The position numbers and the translations under genes were made by a program. Shown one piece after another: positions 11,703 through 64,000 of a DNA stretch of 64,000 nucleotides (positions are counted from its first letter, which is position 1; each line of letters begins with the position of its first letter). This DNA comes from Desmodus rotundus (lineage: Eukaryota; Chordata; Mammalia; Chiroptera; Phyllostomidae), in contig NC_071393.1 of assembly GCF_022682495.2 (NCBI RefSeq), positions 121,412,239 to 121,476,238 on the forward strand. The letters run 5' to 3'. The notes beneath the pieces are model-generated. The model was not told the DNA's origin and did no database searches. It saw only the letters and a program-made list of their open reading frames with translations.

Positions 11703-12319
11703 GAAAGCTAGACTTTTGAAAACACCTACGTGAATTCCTGAACTGTTTTCCTGGACAGGTTTTCAGCATTATGTTCCCATGGCAGTGTCCACTTACTGGA
11801 TGAAGAAAGATGTGTGGAGAGGCCCATTTCCCAAATGACTGTATGCACACAGAGAAGGCAGCCCTTCTGGGTCCTTGCGCCGTCCAGTGATCCCCCACTT
11901 CCATCAGAGCTCCTCCCTTTCCTGGCACAGGAAGCCCCCTCCAGGCAGTACTGAGTACAACTGCCACTCAGAGGTTGTCTTGGTTTCTTCTCATTGGTGG
12001 CTCATGTACCAATGCTTCCTGCTCTTCCCTTTGCAAAGGGCTTTGCCACTTCGGTGGCCCCCCCTTTCTGGATTGCAGGGGCCCCTTTGTGGGGTGAGGT
12101 TTGTCATGCCTGGGCCCTGCGTACGCCATGAAAGTAACTCACTGGCTTCTCCCTCCCCAAGAGCTGTTTTCCCCACAGGGGTTTCTCCTGCCTGTGTGGG
12201 ACTGGGGAGGGCAGGGCTGAGGGAGGGGAAGTCACACAATAGTAAACGCTTCCAGTGCATCTGCTGTAAGCAGGTTTTCTCCCGAGCTGACTTCGGGTCT
12301 TAGCTATCTTTCAGGTACT

Positions 12320-12545
12320 CCTAAGTCCATCCATGAATGCAAACATTAATCGAATTGATTTGTGTGTCTGTTAGGCATCGAGCCAAGCTCTAGGCACAAC
12401 TGGTGAATGACACAGAAATGGTGTCTGTCCTTGAGGGACTTACCAATAAGGAGACCGAGATGAAACAAATATTGTAAATAATCAATGATAGGAAGGGCTA
12501 TGAAGGGAAAATACAGAGGGAAGCATAACAGGTGGACCCGATGTC
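12320..12545 (+). mobile_element. L2 remnant
   Basis: AAGCTCTAGGCACAACTGGT, GTCCTTGAGGGACTTACCAA, and GGAAGGGCTATGAAGGGAAA follow the L2 pattern. Confidence 0.6.
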
Positions 12546-12774
12546 ACGTGGGGCTGGGCACATCTGCGCGGGGACTGTGGAGGAGAGTGGGCCTGGCCAA
12601 AGGGGGTGGGCGGGCTGGGGGCCGTTTGAAGAATGGAACACAGCGGGTGTGAGTAACACTGCACATGCTGATGCTCCAGGAGCTCCATTAACCTTTCCCA
12701 CTGCTGCGGCTATCTCAGGAGAAGGAATGTGGCGGGCCCGGTGCTGGATGTGTGGACAAATTGGGTTGCTAGCA

Positions 12775-12915
12775 TTTGGAGGCACAGTGAACAAGTCGCT
12801 TAGCCTCTCTAAGCCTCCGTCTGTTAAATGAGAATGACGTAAGTAGTACCAACATCATGAATATTTAAGATTAAATTCAATGGTGCATGTAAGCATTTAG
12901 TGCTTGTCACAGTCA
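12775..12915 (+). mobile_element. MIR remnant
   Basis: AACAAGTCGCTTAGCCTCTC, TAAGCCTCCGTCTGTTAAAT, and AGCATTTAGTGCTTGTCACA follow the MIR 3' half. Confidence 0.7.
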
Positions 12916-12929
12916 CATCGTGGTCAACC

Positions 12930-13295
12930 AAATAGTAACAACCCCCAAGAGGACAAGTGCCTGATCTTATTCGCCTTTTTCTTTTAAAGATTTTATTTAT
13001 TGATTTTTAGAGAGAGGGGAAGTGGGCAGAAAGACTCGGAGAAAAACATCCGTGTGAGAGAGAAACATTGATCAGTTGCCTCTCGTATGTGCCCCAACCA
13101 GGGACTGAACTCGCAACCCAGTGTGTAGCCTAACCAGGAATTGAACCTGTGACCTTTCGCTTTGTGGGACTACGCCCAATCGAATGAGCCATACCGGCCA
13201 GGGGTGATCTTATTCATCTTTGAATTCATGGTGTGTTTCAGTGCCTGGTGCATAGTAGGTGATCAATAAAGGCTGTTGCATGAATAACAACGTAA
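12930..13295 (+). mobile_element. L2 3' end, split by a SINE
   Basis: GTGCCTGGTGCATAGTAGGT and GATCAATAAAGGCTGTTGCA are the L2 3' end. The SINE at 12973-13204 interrupts it. Confidence 0.65.
12973..13204 (-). mobile_element. VES-type SINE inserted in an L2 remnant
   Basis: Reverse orientation. It is flanked by a perfect 11-bp target duplication TGATCTTATTC at 12962-12972 and 13205-13215. The surrounding sequence on both sides reads as the 3' end of an L2. Confidence 0.92.
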
Positions 13296-14670
13296 AGCCC
13301 TGTTAGAAACTTTGAAGTTGACCTTTTTAAAATAAAGGGCCACTGTACCAGTAACTTATTTGGAGACAAGCATTTTAGGATAGCGGAATGTGTCATTTCC
13401 CTCAGGAAGTCCTAAGTAAGAGTGGAGTGTCAGTGAGAAAACACGTCAACTCAATTGCTTTCGGCATTTAAGACCTACAAGGGCCACACCACTTAGTTCG
13501 ACCAGTCTCAGGATGCATGTGTACAGCGAGTGCCGTGCCCAAGGCCAAAGCCCAGGCCAGAACTCTCTACCCCTTGACTATGGCATCGTTCCCGTCTTCC
13601 TTGGCATTTTAGGGCCATCCTGGGAGGTCAGGACTGATCACTGTTTTCTTAAAGGTACTGGGCAACTCAGGAGAGTCCATGGGAGAACCTGTAAAAATGC
13701 AAGACCTAAATATGGGCCGCGGAGATTGTGTAGACCTTCCCTTATATGTCTGCCCCATCTGTCATCATGGCTCTGGCACTGGAATGGTGACCCAGGTAAA
13801 AAGTCCCCTTCATTGGTGATTATAGGTCTAACAGGGTGCAATTTAGTTTTTCTGTAGTTAAGGTTTGAGGTTTTATCGCAGTTCACAGGCCTTTCTTCTA
13901 TTTCACTGGTCTAAGGCATGAAGATCCTGTTTCTAAGTAACTTTACTTGTTGTGTGAGAGATAATAGATTCTTTTTTGGTTTAGGGAACTAGGGTACACA
14001 ATGTATCAAGTTAGTTCTGCAGTTTTAATTACTTTTAAGTCTCAAATGAGTGATGAAATACAGATACCAATTAAGCAGGCTTAAGGCTTCTTCAATTACT
14101 TTTTCCCTTTCCTTTGAAATACCAAAGGCCGCTGTTTACAGCTCCAGTGTGGCCAGTTCCACTGTCGACATCTCTCTCTTCTACAGTCTGAACAGGGACT
14201 GTGGGAAAATAGTGTATGGCTGTCCCCTGTCCTGGCAGCAAATTTCCACACACTGTGTAAGATGTCACCAGCCAAAGCACACTGTGCAAACAGCATGCAA
14301 AAGAAAATAACAAGGATGTACAGGTGGAAAAAAAGTAAATTCTTTACTAGGGATAAGGGAAACAAGACCAGCTGGACAATTCCCTCTTCTTCCCCTTCCT
14401 TCCTTGTGCAACCAGGATTAGCTTCTATTCATTTCAAAGGATTTCATTTAGAGCAAAAAAAAAAAAAAAAATTAATTAAATTGTCAAATTTTCCTAAGGT
14501 GAAAAAAAATTACAGGCAAGGACATGGGAGGAGAGTGGGGAAACCCAGATATGCAAGCCCTGAAACTCACAGCTGTGCTTTCACACCTTGATACAGCTGT
14601 GCTTCTAAGAACGGAAGTCTCTGTCGTTCACATGTGAATCTTGCATCATGCAAAACTCAATGACTCGGTC

Positions 14671-14676
14671 TTTATT
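14671..14676 (-). terminator. Poly(A) signal AATAAA, distal candidate
   Basis: Canonical hexamer in the context GAAAATAAAGACCG on the minus strand. Use of this site would give a 3' UTR of about 5.7 kb, close to the length I recall for the long human transcript. The 14.65-16.16 kb stretch between the two signals has few recognisable repeats, as expected of UTR, but this is not proof. Confidence 0.35.
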
Positions 14677-16184
14677 TTCAAAGTTAGAACCTGTTTAGGA
14701 TCTCGTATCTACTACTTACAAGACTTGGCAGAAATTCTTTTCAATTCTGACAGATTAATTAATGGAGTTCTATGGGAGGCAGAGAGAAAAAAAAAATCAG
14801 GTCGAGCAACAACTGAAAATATTTCTATGAATTTCTGACCACATTTTACTCAAGTTACATGAGAAAAAATTATGTGGAATTTAATACACAATTCAGTATT
14901 AACACTAGGTCATGTTTAAAAGAAAGTAATCCAGACAAAAAATATTTCGCCACTGGGAAAGTCAGAGGTTTGCTCAAAGTGGAACACTAACAAAAAATCG
15001 CAAGGTTGGTGAGATTTCCAGGATCCAACCATAAGGTTATTTAATCTGACGGCTGCCAAAGTGGTGGCAGAAACGATGTGAGAAATGCAGGTATGGGACC
15101 CATTCCTTTTGAACTGAGAGATTCTAAAGCTCATTTAATGCTACTTGACTATTCAAGCATCCGGTAAATATCTAGAATGGAAAAATCTCCTTTTTTTTCA
15201 TAGATTTTAACTACAGAAATGACTTCTGGTTTTTACTTGCATATATCCATGTATTTTCCTGTGACATAAGCCAATTTGAAGGCCACTATAACTGACCAAA
15301 ATTAGTGTGGTAAAGAGTTAAAGGAGAGAGGCTGTTGCTCAACAAGCCACATCCAGTGAAGGCGGAGGACCCACTGGATGACTTGGTCAGAAAGGGGCTC
15401 CGTGGTAAACAGGCGTCACACCCAACTGCAGGCTGGACGCTGCCAGGGCTCTGACGTCTGACTTCCCCACAGCTTTCATTTTAGCCAAGGCCAGTCAAGG
15501 ACATCTGCAGTGGCTGGCTGTGGTAAAATGTGAAGACATCTGGGGTGGCTGGTTGTGGTAAAATTTGAGGTCTAATTTCTCACTTGCCGCAATATGCACC
15601 ATCAAGACTTTTTATCTGACAACCTGATGCTTTTAAGCTGGAAATTGTAGCTCAATTTCCTTTTGAAATTGGCTGCTAGGAAGTTAGAGCCAGACTTCTA
15701 ACATGCATTCAGTTCACTCCTGCTTTACTACCATTTTCTTTTTCCTATCTCCTTTATTTAGATCATACGGCTTTTTCTACATACATTTTATCCTTGTATG
15801 TGGCTCTGTAAGCCCTCTTAAAACTTTTCGGGACAAGGTAATGCATGCACAAACTTTAGATACATTTCACTACCATCAGGACTAAAGTGGATCATGCTTA
15901 CTATGTATCACAGGCTGACTCAAGTCAAAGATCTGAGGTTTTTAAAAAATGGTAACATTTCTTAGCAAATTCATATTTTTCCTATAGTAAGACTCAACTT
16001 GAATTTCAGGAGTTATGAGTAAAGAAAAGATAGAGTCAAACTACCCCAAATAAATGTTTCCAGAGGCTTCTGAAATTCCAAAAAGTTTCATTAAAAATTG
16101 AATCGTTCGTGTTTATAACACAGTCTGGAAGAAGGTACTCGGCTATGGCACATCATAGCATACAAGGTAACCAGAGGTGGAATC

Positions 16185-16190
16185 TTTATT
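16185..16190 (-). terminator. Poly(A) signal AATAAA, proximal candidate
   Basis: Canonical hexamer in the context GTGAAATAAAGATTCC, read on the minus strand. UGUA-type elements lie within about 25-40 nt upstream, and a TG-rich region (TGTGCC, CTGTGTT) lies 20-60 nt downstream. Cleavage is expected about 15-25 nt to the left, near 16165. Confidence 0.6.
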
Positions 16191-17833
16191 TCACAAGTTT
16201 CAAGATACAGTACAAAACAAATCTGTACACCTCTCTATTAACAGGATTTGTTTACACAATTATATTACACTTCACCAGCCTTTATACTGTATTTAATTAA
16301 ATACAAAATGAATTTACAAAAAAGTCTACCATGGTGTTCCTTCCAATGCCAGCTTATGGTTTTTTTAAAACTTCTAAGTATTGATAGTGGTTATACCTTG
16401 ATCATATCAACGTTGGTCTAATAGTGTTAGCTTGCTCGTCATTCCAAATAGGAAAAACAGTGCATGGGAGATGGCTCCGTGCACGTAACCAAGACGTCCT
16501 TCTCACACGCACAAAATCAGATTTTTTCTTGTGCAAACTGTCACTTTTAAAATATACATCTTTTCTACTTGGGATATTTTAAATTTTCTTGAAATACAAG
16601 TAGAAGGAGAAATTTAGCTTCTTTTCAATGACTACTACATATTAAAAATCAGGTAGTGCATCGGACAATATGGTATTCAGAAATTTATATTATAATTTCA
16701 TTTACATTTGAGAGCAATGACTGATAAAAAATATTTTCATGAAAATAGAAGTTTCTTTTGCTCTGATTATTCCTTGCACATCTCCAGTCATAATGTTGTG
16801 CAACATATATTAAATTCACTTTCAAACAAATACTAGTTGTCACTGGGCCAAAGGTAGCCCGTGCTGCTCTTCCCGGCAGGCAAAGGGTCTGTTTTATCTG
16901 AAGCATTCTGTTTTGAAATGTGCATGTGAAATGGGAGTCCAAACCTCTGTGGAGGGTGTGTTTCCCAGATGTAGCCAGACAATGATACAAGTGCTACACA
17001 CACAGAGAAGAGCTGTGTCTTCCTTTATGGGCTTGCATGCGTACTTCCAAAGCACTGGTTTAAAGAACAAACATGAGATGAGGAACAAAGGAGGGAAAAA
17101 CAAAGCAAAAAAAAAAAAAAATCCTTTAGTTTCTTGGAGGCAAGAGCAGCTCTTTAATTAAATAAAGCATCCGATCATCAGCAGATCACAAGTGAAAGTT
17201 TCTAAAACTTCCCATCGGTACAGAGATAAAACAGCTTGGCAATAAAACCCTTACACATTAACCTTATGTGCACGAGGGTGACACATCGTCAAGAGTATTA
17301 AGATTAATACAAGTTTATCTCATTTAAGTGTTAAATAATGAACTTCGAAAAAGGAGTTTTGTATTACTTTTTCTGTGCCTTTGAATATTAACCAAAAATA
17401 ATATAAGCCTCACTCAGAAAACAGAAACAAAAACTTGAAACACAAAAAAGGAACAAACAAATATCGCTACCTTTGCAACATAAAATGAGAGCAAAAAAGA
17501 CTCTGAAACACTTGACTACACACCACGAAATGCACGAGCGAGGATCACCTAAGTGGAGAGCTACTCCTGTCGGCACCTGTGCAGGCAGGCAGACTAGAGA
17601 ACGGACAGGGGAGACGGGCTACCACGGAGAAATGAAGCCGCACTCTATCTGCTAACTCTAAAAGCTAACGTTAAAACTCCTGAATCCTGGAGTTAGTGTA
17701 ATGTCACTGACATTAACTAGCTCTGGTTACTGTCATTTTATTCAAATGGATGCCATTTGATTAGGTTAAGTATTGAGCATTATTTTAGGAGAAACATCAA
17801 ACCCAGTCCCTATTTGCTTAGGTATCATGAAAG

Positions 17834-18071
17834 TTTTTTTTTTTTTTTTTGATCCTCACCTGAGGGTATGCTTATTGATTTTTTTAGAGAGAAAGAAAGG
17901 GAGAGGGAGAGGAACACTGACATGAAAGAAACATCGATTAGTTGCCTCCCGTATGTGCCCTAACCAGGGATCGAACCTGCAACCTAGGTACGTGCCCTGG
18001 CCAGGAAACTGAACCCGCAACCTTTTGGTTTACGGGACAACGCTCCAACTAACTGAGCCACCTGACCAGGG
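17834..18071 (-). mobile_element. VES-type tRNA-derived SINE inside the SEL1L 3' UTR
   Basis: Antisense on the plus strand: T-run, GAGAGAGAAAG-rich body, then the complement of the B box and of the tRNA-like head ending at CCAGGGT. It is in the same orientation as SEL1L, so its A-rich tail is transcribed as a run of A in the mRNA. The body resembles the diverged copy at 26400. Confidence 0.85.
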
Positions 18072-20387
18072 TGGGAGCAGAGTATTTTGAGACAGTCACA
18101 GGACTGGCATTGTGAAGCCGTAGGAACTAAGTTATTTTAAATACACCATTCAAATTTCTAGAAGCAAAAGACCCAGGGTAAAACAGGAAGAGGAAAAAAG
18201 CCGGGAAAGGGATATTTGGAATATTAGTAATAAAAAGGGCATGGCAAGTGGTAAACTGATAGGAAGTTAGTTATTGCGTGAAGAACAAGCCTGCCCTTTC
18301 CCATCCAGCTTTTGGTAGTAGTGCATAGTTATATGCCATATTTTTTCAAGGTATTGATGGAGGGAAGTAAACGTGGATAAAAATTCTACTGAAGAAGAAA
18401 TTACGTGGATGGTAGAGGGAAAAAATGGGAGCTTAGTCATCTTAGACAATTTTAACTTTAAATCAATTAAAACAGTTCCTTCGAAATGAAGCGTAACTGC
18501 TACCGAAGGCCGTGCTGATTCGGAAGGGCCGGGAGGAGAGGCGGTGAGGACAGGACACCCACAGAGCCCGTCAGCTGCACGCAGGTCTCTCATCTCAGAG
18601 CAAGGGACCGAACACGCCTTAACATGTGTAAGAGCTGCCCCTAACGGCATTATACTTTCTGAGGGTGTTTCCTGCCTTTCAGATGTGCTTTTGGACATAG
18701 GGTCCTCACTATGACCACCTCTTCCAATTTGGAAGCAATTATCTGAGAGGAAACTTTGCTTACCAGGTTTCTCATAATACTCTAAACCAAAGCAGACAAC
18801 GTCCCATTTAAAGCCTTCACGTTCATTACAGACTATTTAAATCTAGTTCTAAATACAATCCCAACTTCAAGGACCAAAGTCTTACAACTCTACAGGTCAT
18901 AAACTTCTCAAGGTTTCTGGCAGAGGAGGGACTATGGAAAGAGAGTAAAAAGGTTATTTAAACAGACTGTGGTCGAAGGCCTAGAAAGCCCTGCTCAGGT
19001 GCAAATGCAGCTTCAGACTAAATACAGGCTGGTGACCCCCCACCTGACAATGAAAACAAATGTAAGTTCCCGGTTTACTTTTTTCATTTGTATGGTATGC
19101 GATGTTCTTGAGTTTTTCCCACTGTTGTTTTACATACAATTTACCCAGACAGTTCTCGAGTGAAATAGCCTCTATTCTCCCAGTGCTCACAGTGGGAGGG
19201 TGGTGAGTAGGATAGCTAAGCAAATGACTGACTTTCTACTGTAACATCAAACTGCAGAAATAAAAATCTACCTGAACAGCATAAACAGGCTTTGGCTTTC
19301 CTCAACCTCTGAGCTTCACGCGTCTCAGCCTCTGTGTCTCCGTTTTAGGACGTGGTGCGGCGTGAGTGCAGTAACGGTGTGCACCGTAGGCCAGATCTTG
19401 GCAGCGGTACTTCGTACTAGAGGACTCAGGAGGGTGATCTGTTCTTTTGCAAAAAGAAATGCAAACTAGAGAAATCCTGGTAACAAATGCTTCGACTTTT
19501 GGGAACGTACATGTACGATCTTGGTACCCCACGCAGGGTTCTATAATATCGTTTCCTAATTTCTCCCTTCTACTCCATCCTCTGACTTCCTCTGGCTCTG
19601 CAGTCAAAACAAACAAATCACATTAAGCAGGTGGGGAAATGCACACGTTAGCTCAAGGAGTCAGTTACAATGTGTTCTATGTATTCCACTCCAAAGAAAT
19701 GACGTTCACATACAACTCTTTAACAAGGCCTTTCAGTCTTTGAAGGAGAGAAGTATGGTGTAAACCGTGACAATGACCAATGGTCAGACACTTCCCTTCC
19801 TTCCCTTTTAAAACGACAAAGATGCTGGATATGTATACTTGCATACGGACTGGTAAAAGTTTCTGTTTGGGCATTCTGATACACTTTGAAGACTTTTTTC
19901 TTTTTCTTTTTTAAACTTAAAAGGCAAGTTCTAGTTTCAGACTTTCCAAACATGTTAAGGTTAAACTTGCAACTAACCGGGGCTTCCTTTTCACACAGAT
20001 CGGGTTTTAGTGTCGATGCACAAGTCCTTAAAGGTTGATCGGAGAACTTACGCACGCTGAGAGAAGGACTGAAAGGACCCAGGAAAGATAGCTGGAGACA
20101 GCAGACATTACTTTGAGTGTCTCACATGTTTCCAGGAAAAAAAAAAAAAAAAGGAGAGCCATTGAGAGTTGTTATTCCAAACGGCACTGAAACATTCAAC
20201 TCAGTTTAGGTAAGAGTTACTTATCCCTGAAAATAAAGGCATCAGATTCTAAGCAGCTTTAGGAATTCAATGCTTCCTTGTGCCTCTTCCAGGAGGTGGC
20301 CACTGATCCAAAGTCCCAAATCAAATGCAGGAGTTCTCTGCAAACAATTTCCTTGCTTGTCACTGACCAGGGCTGGACACGGCGCTG

Positions 20388-61136
<40,749 letters not shown>

Positions 61137-62708
61137 CTGCAAAGAAATTTTAAGACAATGTAGTCATCTCTCTTTTTGGGAAATCACAGGTATTGTTAAA
61201 AGAAAGCATTTAATAAATATAACAAATAATAATCAGACACTGAATGAACACATCCAGAATTATCTAAAACTGGTTGTACTCAGCAACTGTTCAGGAAAGG
61301 TTAAGTGAAAAGATAAAAATGGGTTGGGGTGGTAGTTTCTCCTCTGTTTCCAGGAAAGACATTAGCTTTACCTGTTACACAAGTAGGAAGACCAACCCCT
61401 ACACCAAAACCAGATACTTCAGGTACCATCCAATTCTTCAGCATATATTTAGTCTAAAAAAAGATCTATTTATTTAGTTTATATTAAACAATGAATCCAG
61501 ACCTTTCTTCCAATGCATATCTGCTGTCTTGGTTTTGTCTGATTATGTTAATTTTCCTTCTATTATTCTTTGTGTATTTTCCTGCTATTACTTCTATTCT
61601 GGTCCCTTGTTATTCTTTTTCCTGTTCTTATATAAACACATTCAACAACCCAATGTCCACATGCAAATGTTTGCTTTTTGTGTTCCTGGCCAGTTAGAAA
61701 CAAACAGTCAGATGATCTCTAAGCTTCCTTCTTACTTTTAAAATTACCAAGTTTTAGACAGGAGTGAGCTTTGGTTTTGCCTGTTCCGTAAGTTATATGA
61801 GATTAACCAGTAGACAAAATGTTATTAAGACCATGTGATTTTTACCGGAAAAGTTGGTGTTAAAGATCGATGTCATTTACCTTTACTTCATGTGGTCGTA
61901 TCATGAATATGGTTCGTAATTCTAAAGTATAACATGTTTTGGAGTTTGTATTATCACAATTCTGAGCTAACTTTAAGAGTATAACCAACGCAAAATCATG
62001 TGCAATACACACAGCTCTATTTCACAGCATGTTTCTTTTGAATATTTGAAAAACCGTCTACTGGTAAGGTTTTGTCATATACAAAAGTGCTGTCGATCGA
62101 AAGAAACTTAAATTGTGGCTACTTTCACATTCATTATTTTCAGATTACCTCCCAAATATGTCTTATTTCTGGTGGGTGGGGAAGAGGAGGGTACAGCATG
62201 TATTAATCCATAGTGCCCATACATTTAGGTAGTGATGTCAATTAATTAATAATCATCCTTCAAGCTAACTTCTTCACAAGTATCACCCAAAGCCCACATT
62301 CTAACATATGGTTCAAATTTCATTCTCAAAAAATCTTTGGATAAATATTCATCTCTATTACATATTGAAGTTATATGTGTGGATGTATTTAATTAGTCAC
62401 AAACATTAACTAGTTAATATATCAAGAGCAGACATTAAATATGCAAATGTATATGGTATATTGGTATAACCCAATACAGAAACTTTAGATTATTTGAAAC
62501 TCTTAGGTCACTAAATCATTAAATTTAGTACCTTGTCACAACAGGTCACATATGTAGCTAATCAGTAAATAATACAGATGCTTATAAATAAATCTTAAGA
62601 CATGTCCATTTGAGACACTACAAGCTGTTAGACATTCATGTGTTTTTGAACTCCAAGAGACATGGGAACTTCTGACATCAGGGTTATTTCATGTGAATTG
62701 CATCATGC

Positions 62709-62738
62709 TTCTCTCTCTCTCTCTCTCTTCTCTCTTCA
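62709..62738. repeat. (CT)n microsatellite in SEL1L intron 1
   Basis: An interrupted CT run of about 28 nt (CTTCTCTCTC...TCTTCTCTCTT type). On the gene strand it is a purine (GA)n tract. Confidence 0.9.
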
Positions 62739-63354
62739 CAAACTAGGAATAGATACTAAGGTTACTGGTAAATAAGAGAATTCTTTCTCATTTACTAAAG
62801 CAGAAGCTACTCCAGATGGTAGTCTTAAAGCATAAGCTATTTTCTCTTTCAAACTGATATATCCATTCACATAGCACATTTAAAGAAGTTGCTTATAACC
62901 TAGAAACTTCTGCTCTGTAGAAGTCAGTAAGGATTAAAGACACTGAAGTTATACATAAATAAGAAGAAAATAGTAATGCTTTCATCAGAACACAGACATC
63001 AAGCGACAAGAAAAATGCAAAAGGATTCAATGAGGAGTTACAGATTTCTCACTCCACAGCATTATATCCAAAATATAATGGTTTGTATTCCTTTAGTAAT
63101 TGTATACCTTCCTTTGAAAAATATCTATTTTCATCTTTATTTTATCAGATAACAAAACTGCAAATCACCAGGGATATTCTCTCAGGAAAACGTAATTATT
63201 ACAAATTCATTTTCCAACACATCATGTAAATTACACTGAAACACCTTCAAACACAGAAAGTCTTAAGAGTTTGGGGCAAAGAGACATCTGTCTTCTGCTT
63301 TGACATTGAATTTGTACACATGCTAGGATACTCCTGATTCTTAATTACTTCAAA

Positions 63355-63560
63355 TCTGAGGCCTGAAGAGCTGGGTTCAAAACCTGGCTTTGCTGTATAT
63401 TAATTTTATACATGTGGTTCAACATCACACACTTGCTCAGCCTCCTTTTCCTCAATGGGTCAAAAGGAATAATACCATCTACCCTGTTGACTCACAATGT
63501 TTTGAGCAACAAAAGAACAATGAAGTTAAACATCCTCTGCCGTCTGAAATCTACTCTTTG
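63355..63560 (+). mobile_element. MIR SINE in SEL1L intron 1
   Basis: GAGGCCTGAAGAGCTGGGTT, AAAACCTGGCTTTGCTGTAT, TTGCTCAGCCTCCTTTTCCT follow the MIR core. Confidence 0.7.
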
Positions 63561-64000
63561 AACATATGGTATTAACACAATTATTACTTGAAATACCTAG
63601 CAGTGCACGTAATTAAAAGACTCTGCAACGATGTTTGGCACAAAGAGAGAAAAGTAAACCATTTGCCTATTCCTGACAAAAATAAGAAAATATGTATTTC
63701 TAAGTGAGAAATGTTACAGTATTTCTCACTATTATCTTGAGAAAATGAAGGAGAAATATCTTTTTAACGATCTCCTTCTTTAAATTTATTTATTCACAAA
63801 GAAAGCATTTCCAATAAAAGTATCATTGTTTCACATGCCTCTAAATCAAGATATTAGATAATAGCTACAAATAGTGATAGGATCAAAATCTCTTTGTTGG
63901 CTGATCATCATATTCTACCTACTAATAAATGCAACTTGCTCTGGGTAACCATTCACATTCAAACTTAAAGTCAACACAAAAGTATAATCCAAACCCAGAT

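Larger units (their letters stand above)
1..14640. other. Intergenic region downstream of SEL1L; no gene recognised
   Basis: Apart from the repeats and motifs listed separately, I see no exon chain, RNA gene or conserved protein on either strand. The ORFs are short, overlap on both strands and mostly lie in repeats or GC-rich patches. The pieces from about 600-900, 3700-4100, 6000-6900, 8270-8740, 9900-10600, 11700-12300 and 13300-14640 hold nothing I can name. Confidence 0.6.
16165..20387 (-). other. SEL1L: SEL1L 3' UTR (to the proximal poly(A) site)
   Basis: About 4.2 kb of AT-rich sequence follows the stop codon with no conserved coding frame. The proposed end is the AATAAA at 16190-16185, which has UGUA elements just upstream and a GU-rich stretch downstream in the transcript sense. 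A long 3' UTR fits what is known of mammalian SEL1L mRNAs. The UTR contains one VES SINE in the transcript orientation. The end could instead be the distal signal near 14671. Confidence 0.7.
61137..64000 (-). other. SEL1L: SEL1L intron 1 (partial)
   Basis: Bounded on the left by the exon 2 acceptor and open at the right edge. AT-rich, with a MIR at 63355-63560 and a CT microsatellite. No CpG island or exon 1 is present, so the promoter lies beyond 64000. Confidence 0.85.

Overview
The window is mammalian nuclear DNA, most likely from a bat. The species call rests on at least 14 copies of a tRNA-derived SINE with the A/B-box sequence, CT-rich body and A-rich tail of the bat VES family, and on L1 and half-L1 (HAL1) insertions with a bat-type 3' end. 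Ancient mammalian repeats (MIR, L2, MER5, MLT1, old L1) fill much of the remainder. There are no bacterial-type operons, CRISPR arrays or phage genes.

One protein-coding gene is recognised: SEL1L, the ER-membrane adaptor of the HRD1 ubiquitin ligase in ER-associated degradation. It lies on the minus strand. Twenty coding exons, corresponding to exons 2 to 21 of the mammalian gene, run from 61136 down to the stop codon at 20388. Every exon is open, every junction has AG/GT splice signals, and the phases join without a break to about 771 codons. Exon 1 (signal peptide and promoter) is beyond the right edge. The 3' UTR runs left from 20387 to a good poly(A) signal at 16185-16190, and possibly to a distal one at 14671-14676.

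Layout: 1-14.6 kb is intergenic sequence downstream of SEL1L, with old repeats, four VES SINEs, an orphan CpG-rich block (about 4.15-4.56 kb) and a perfect CTCF core motif (11124-11138). 14.7-20.4 kb is 3' UTR or 3' flank. 20.4-61.1 kb holds the exons. The larger introns carry a full-length HAL1 with a 5' UTR (intron 12), a hairpin hAT MITE 61 nt upstream of the exon 11 splice site (intron 10), and a 10-kb intron 3 packed with LTR-like blocks, a second HAL1 interrupted by SINEs, and a MITE containing a 17-bp minisatellite. 61.1-64 kb is part of intron 1.

The encoded protein, in order: acidic N-terminal segment, fibronectin type II module (exon 4), Sel1-like repeats (exons 5-20), one transmembrane helix and a proline-rich cytosolic tail (exon 21). 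I found no unknown gene system. The points worth following up are the transposon structures and the candidate regulatory motifs. All family assignments are from recognition by eye, not database search.
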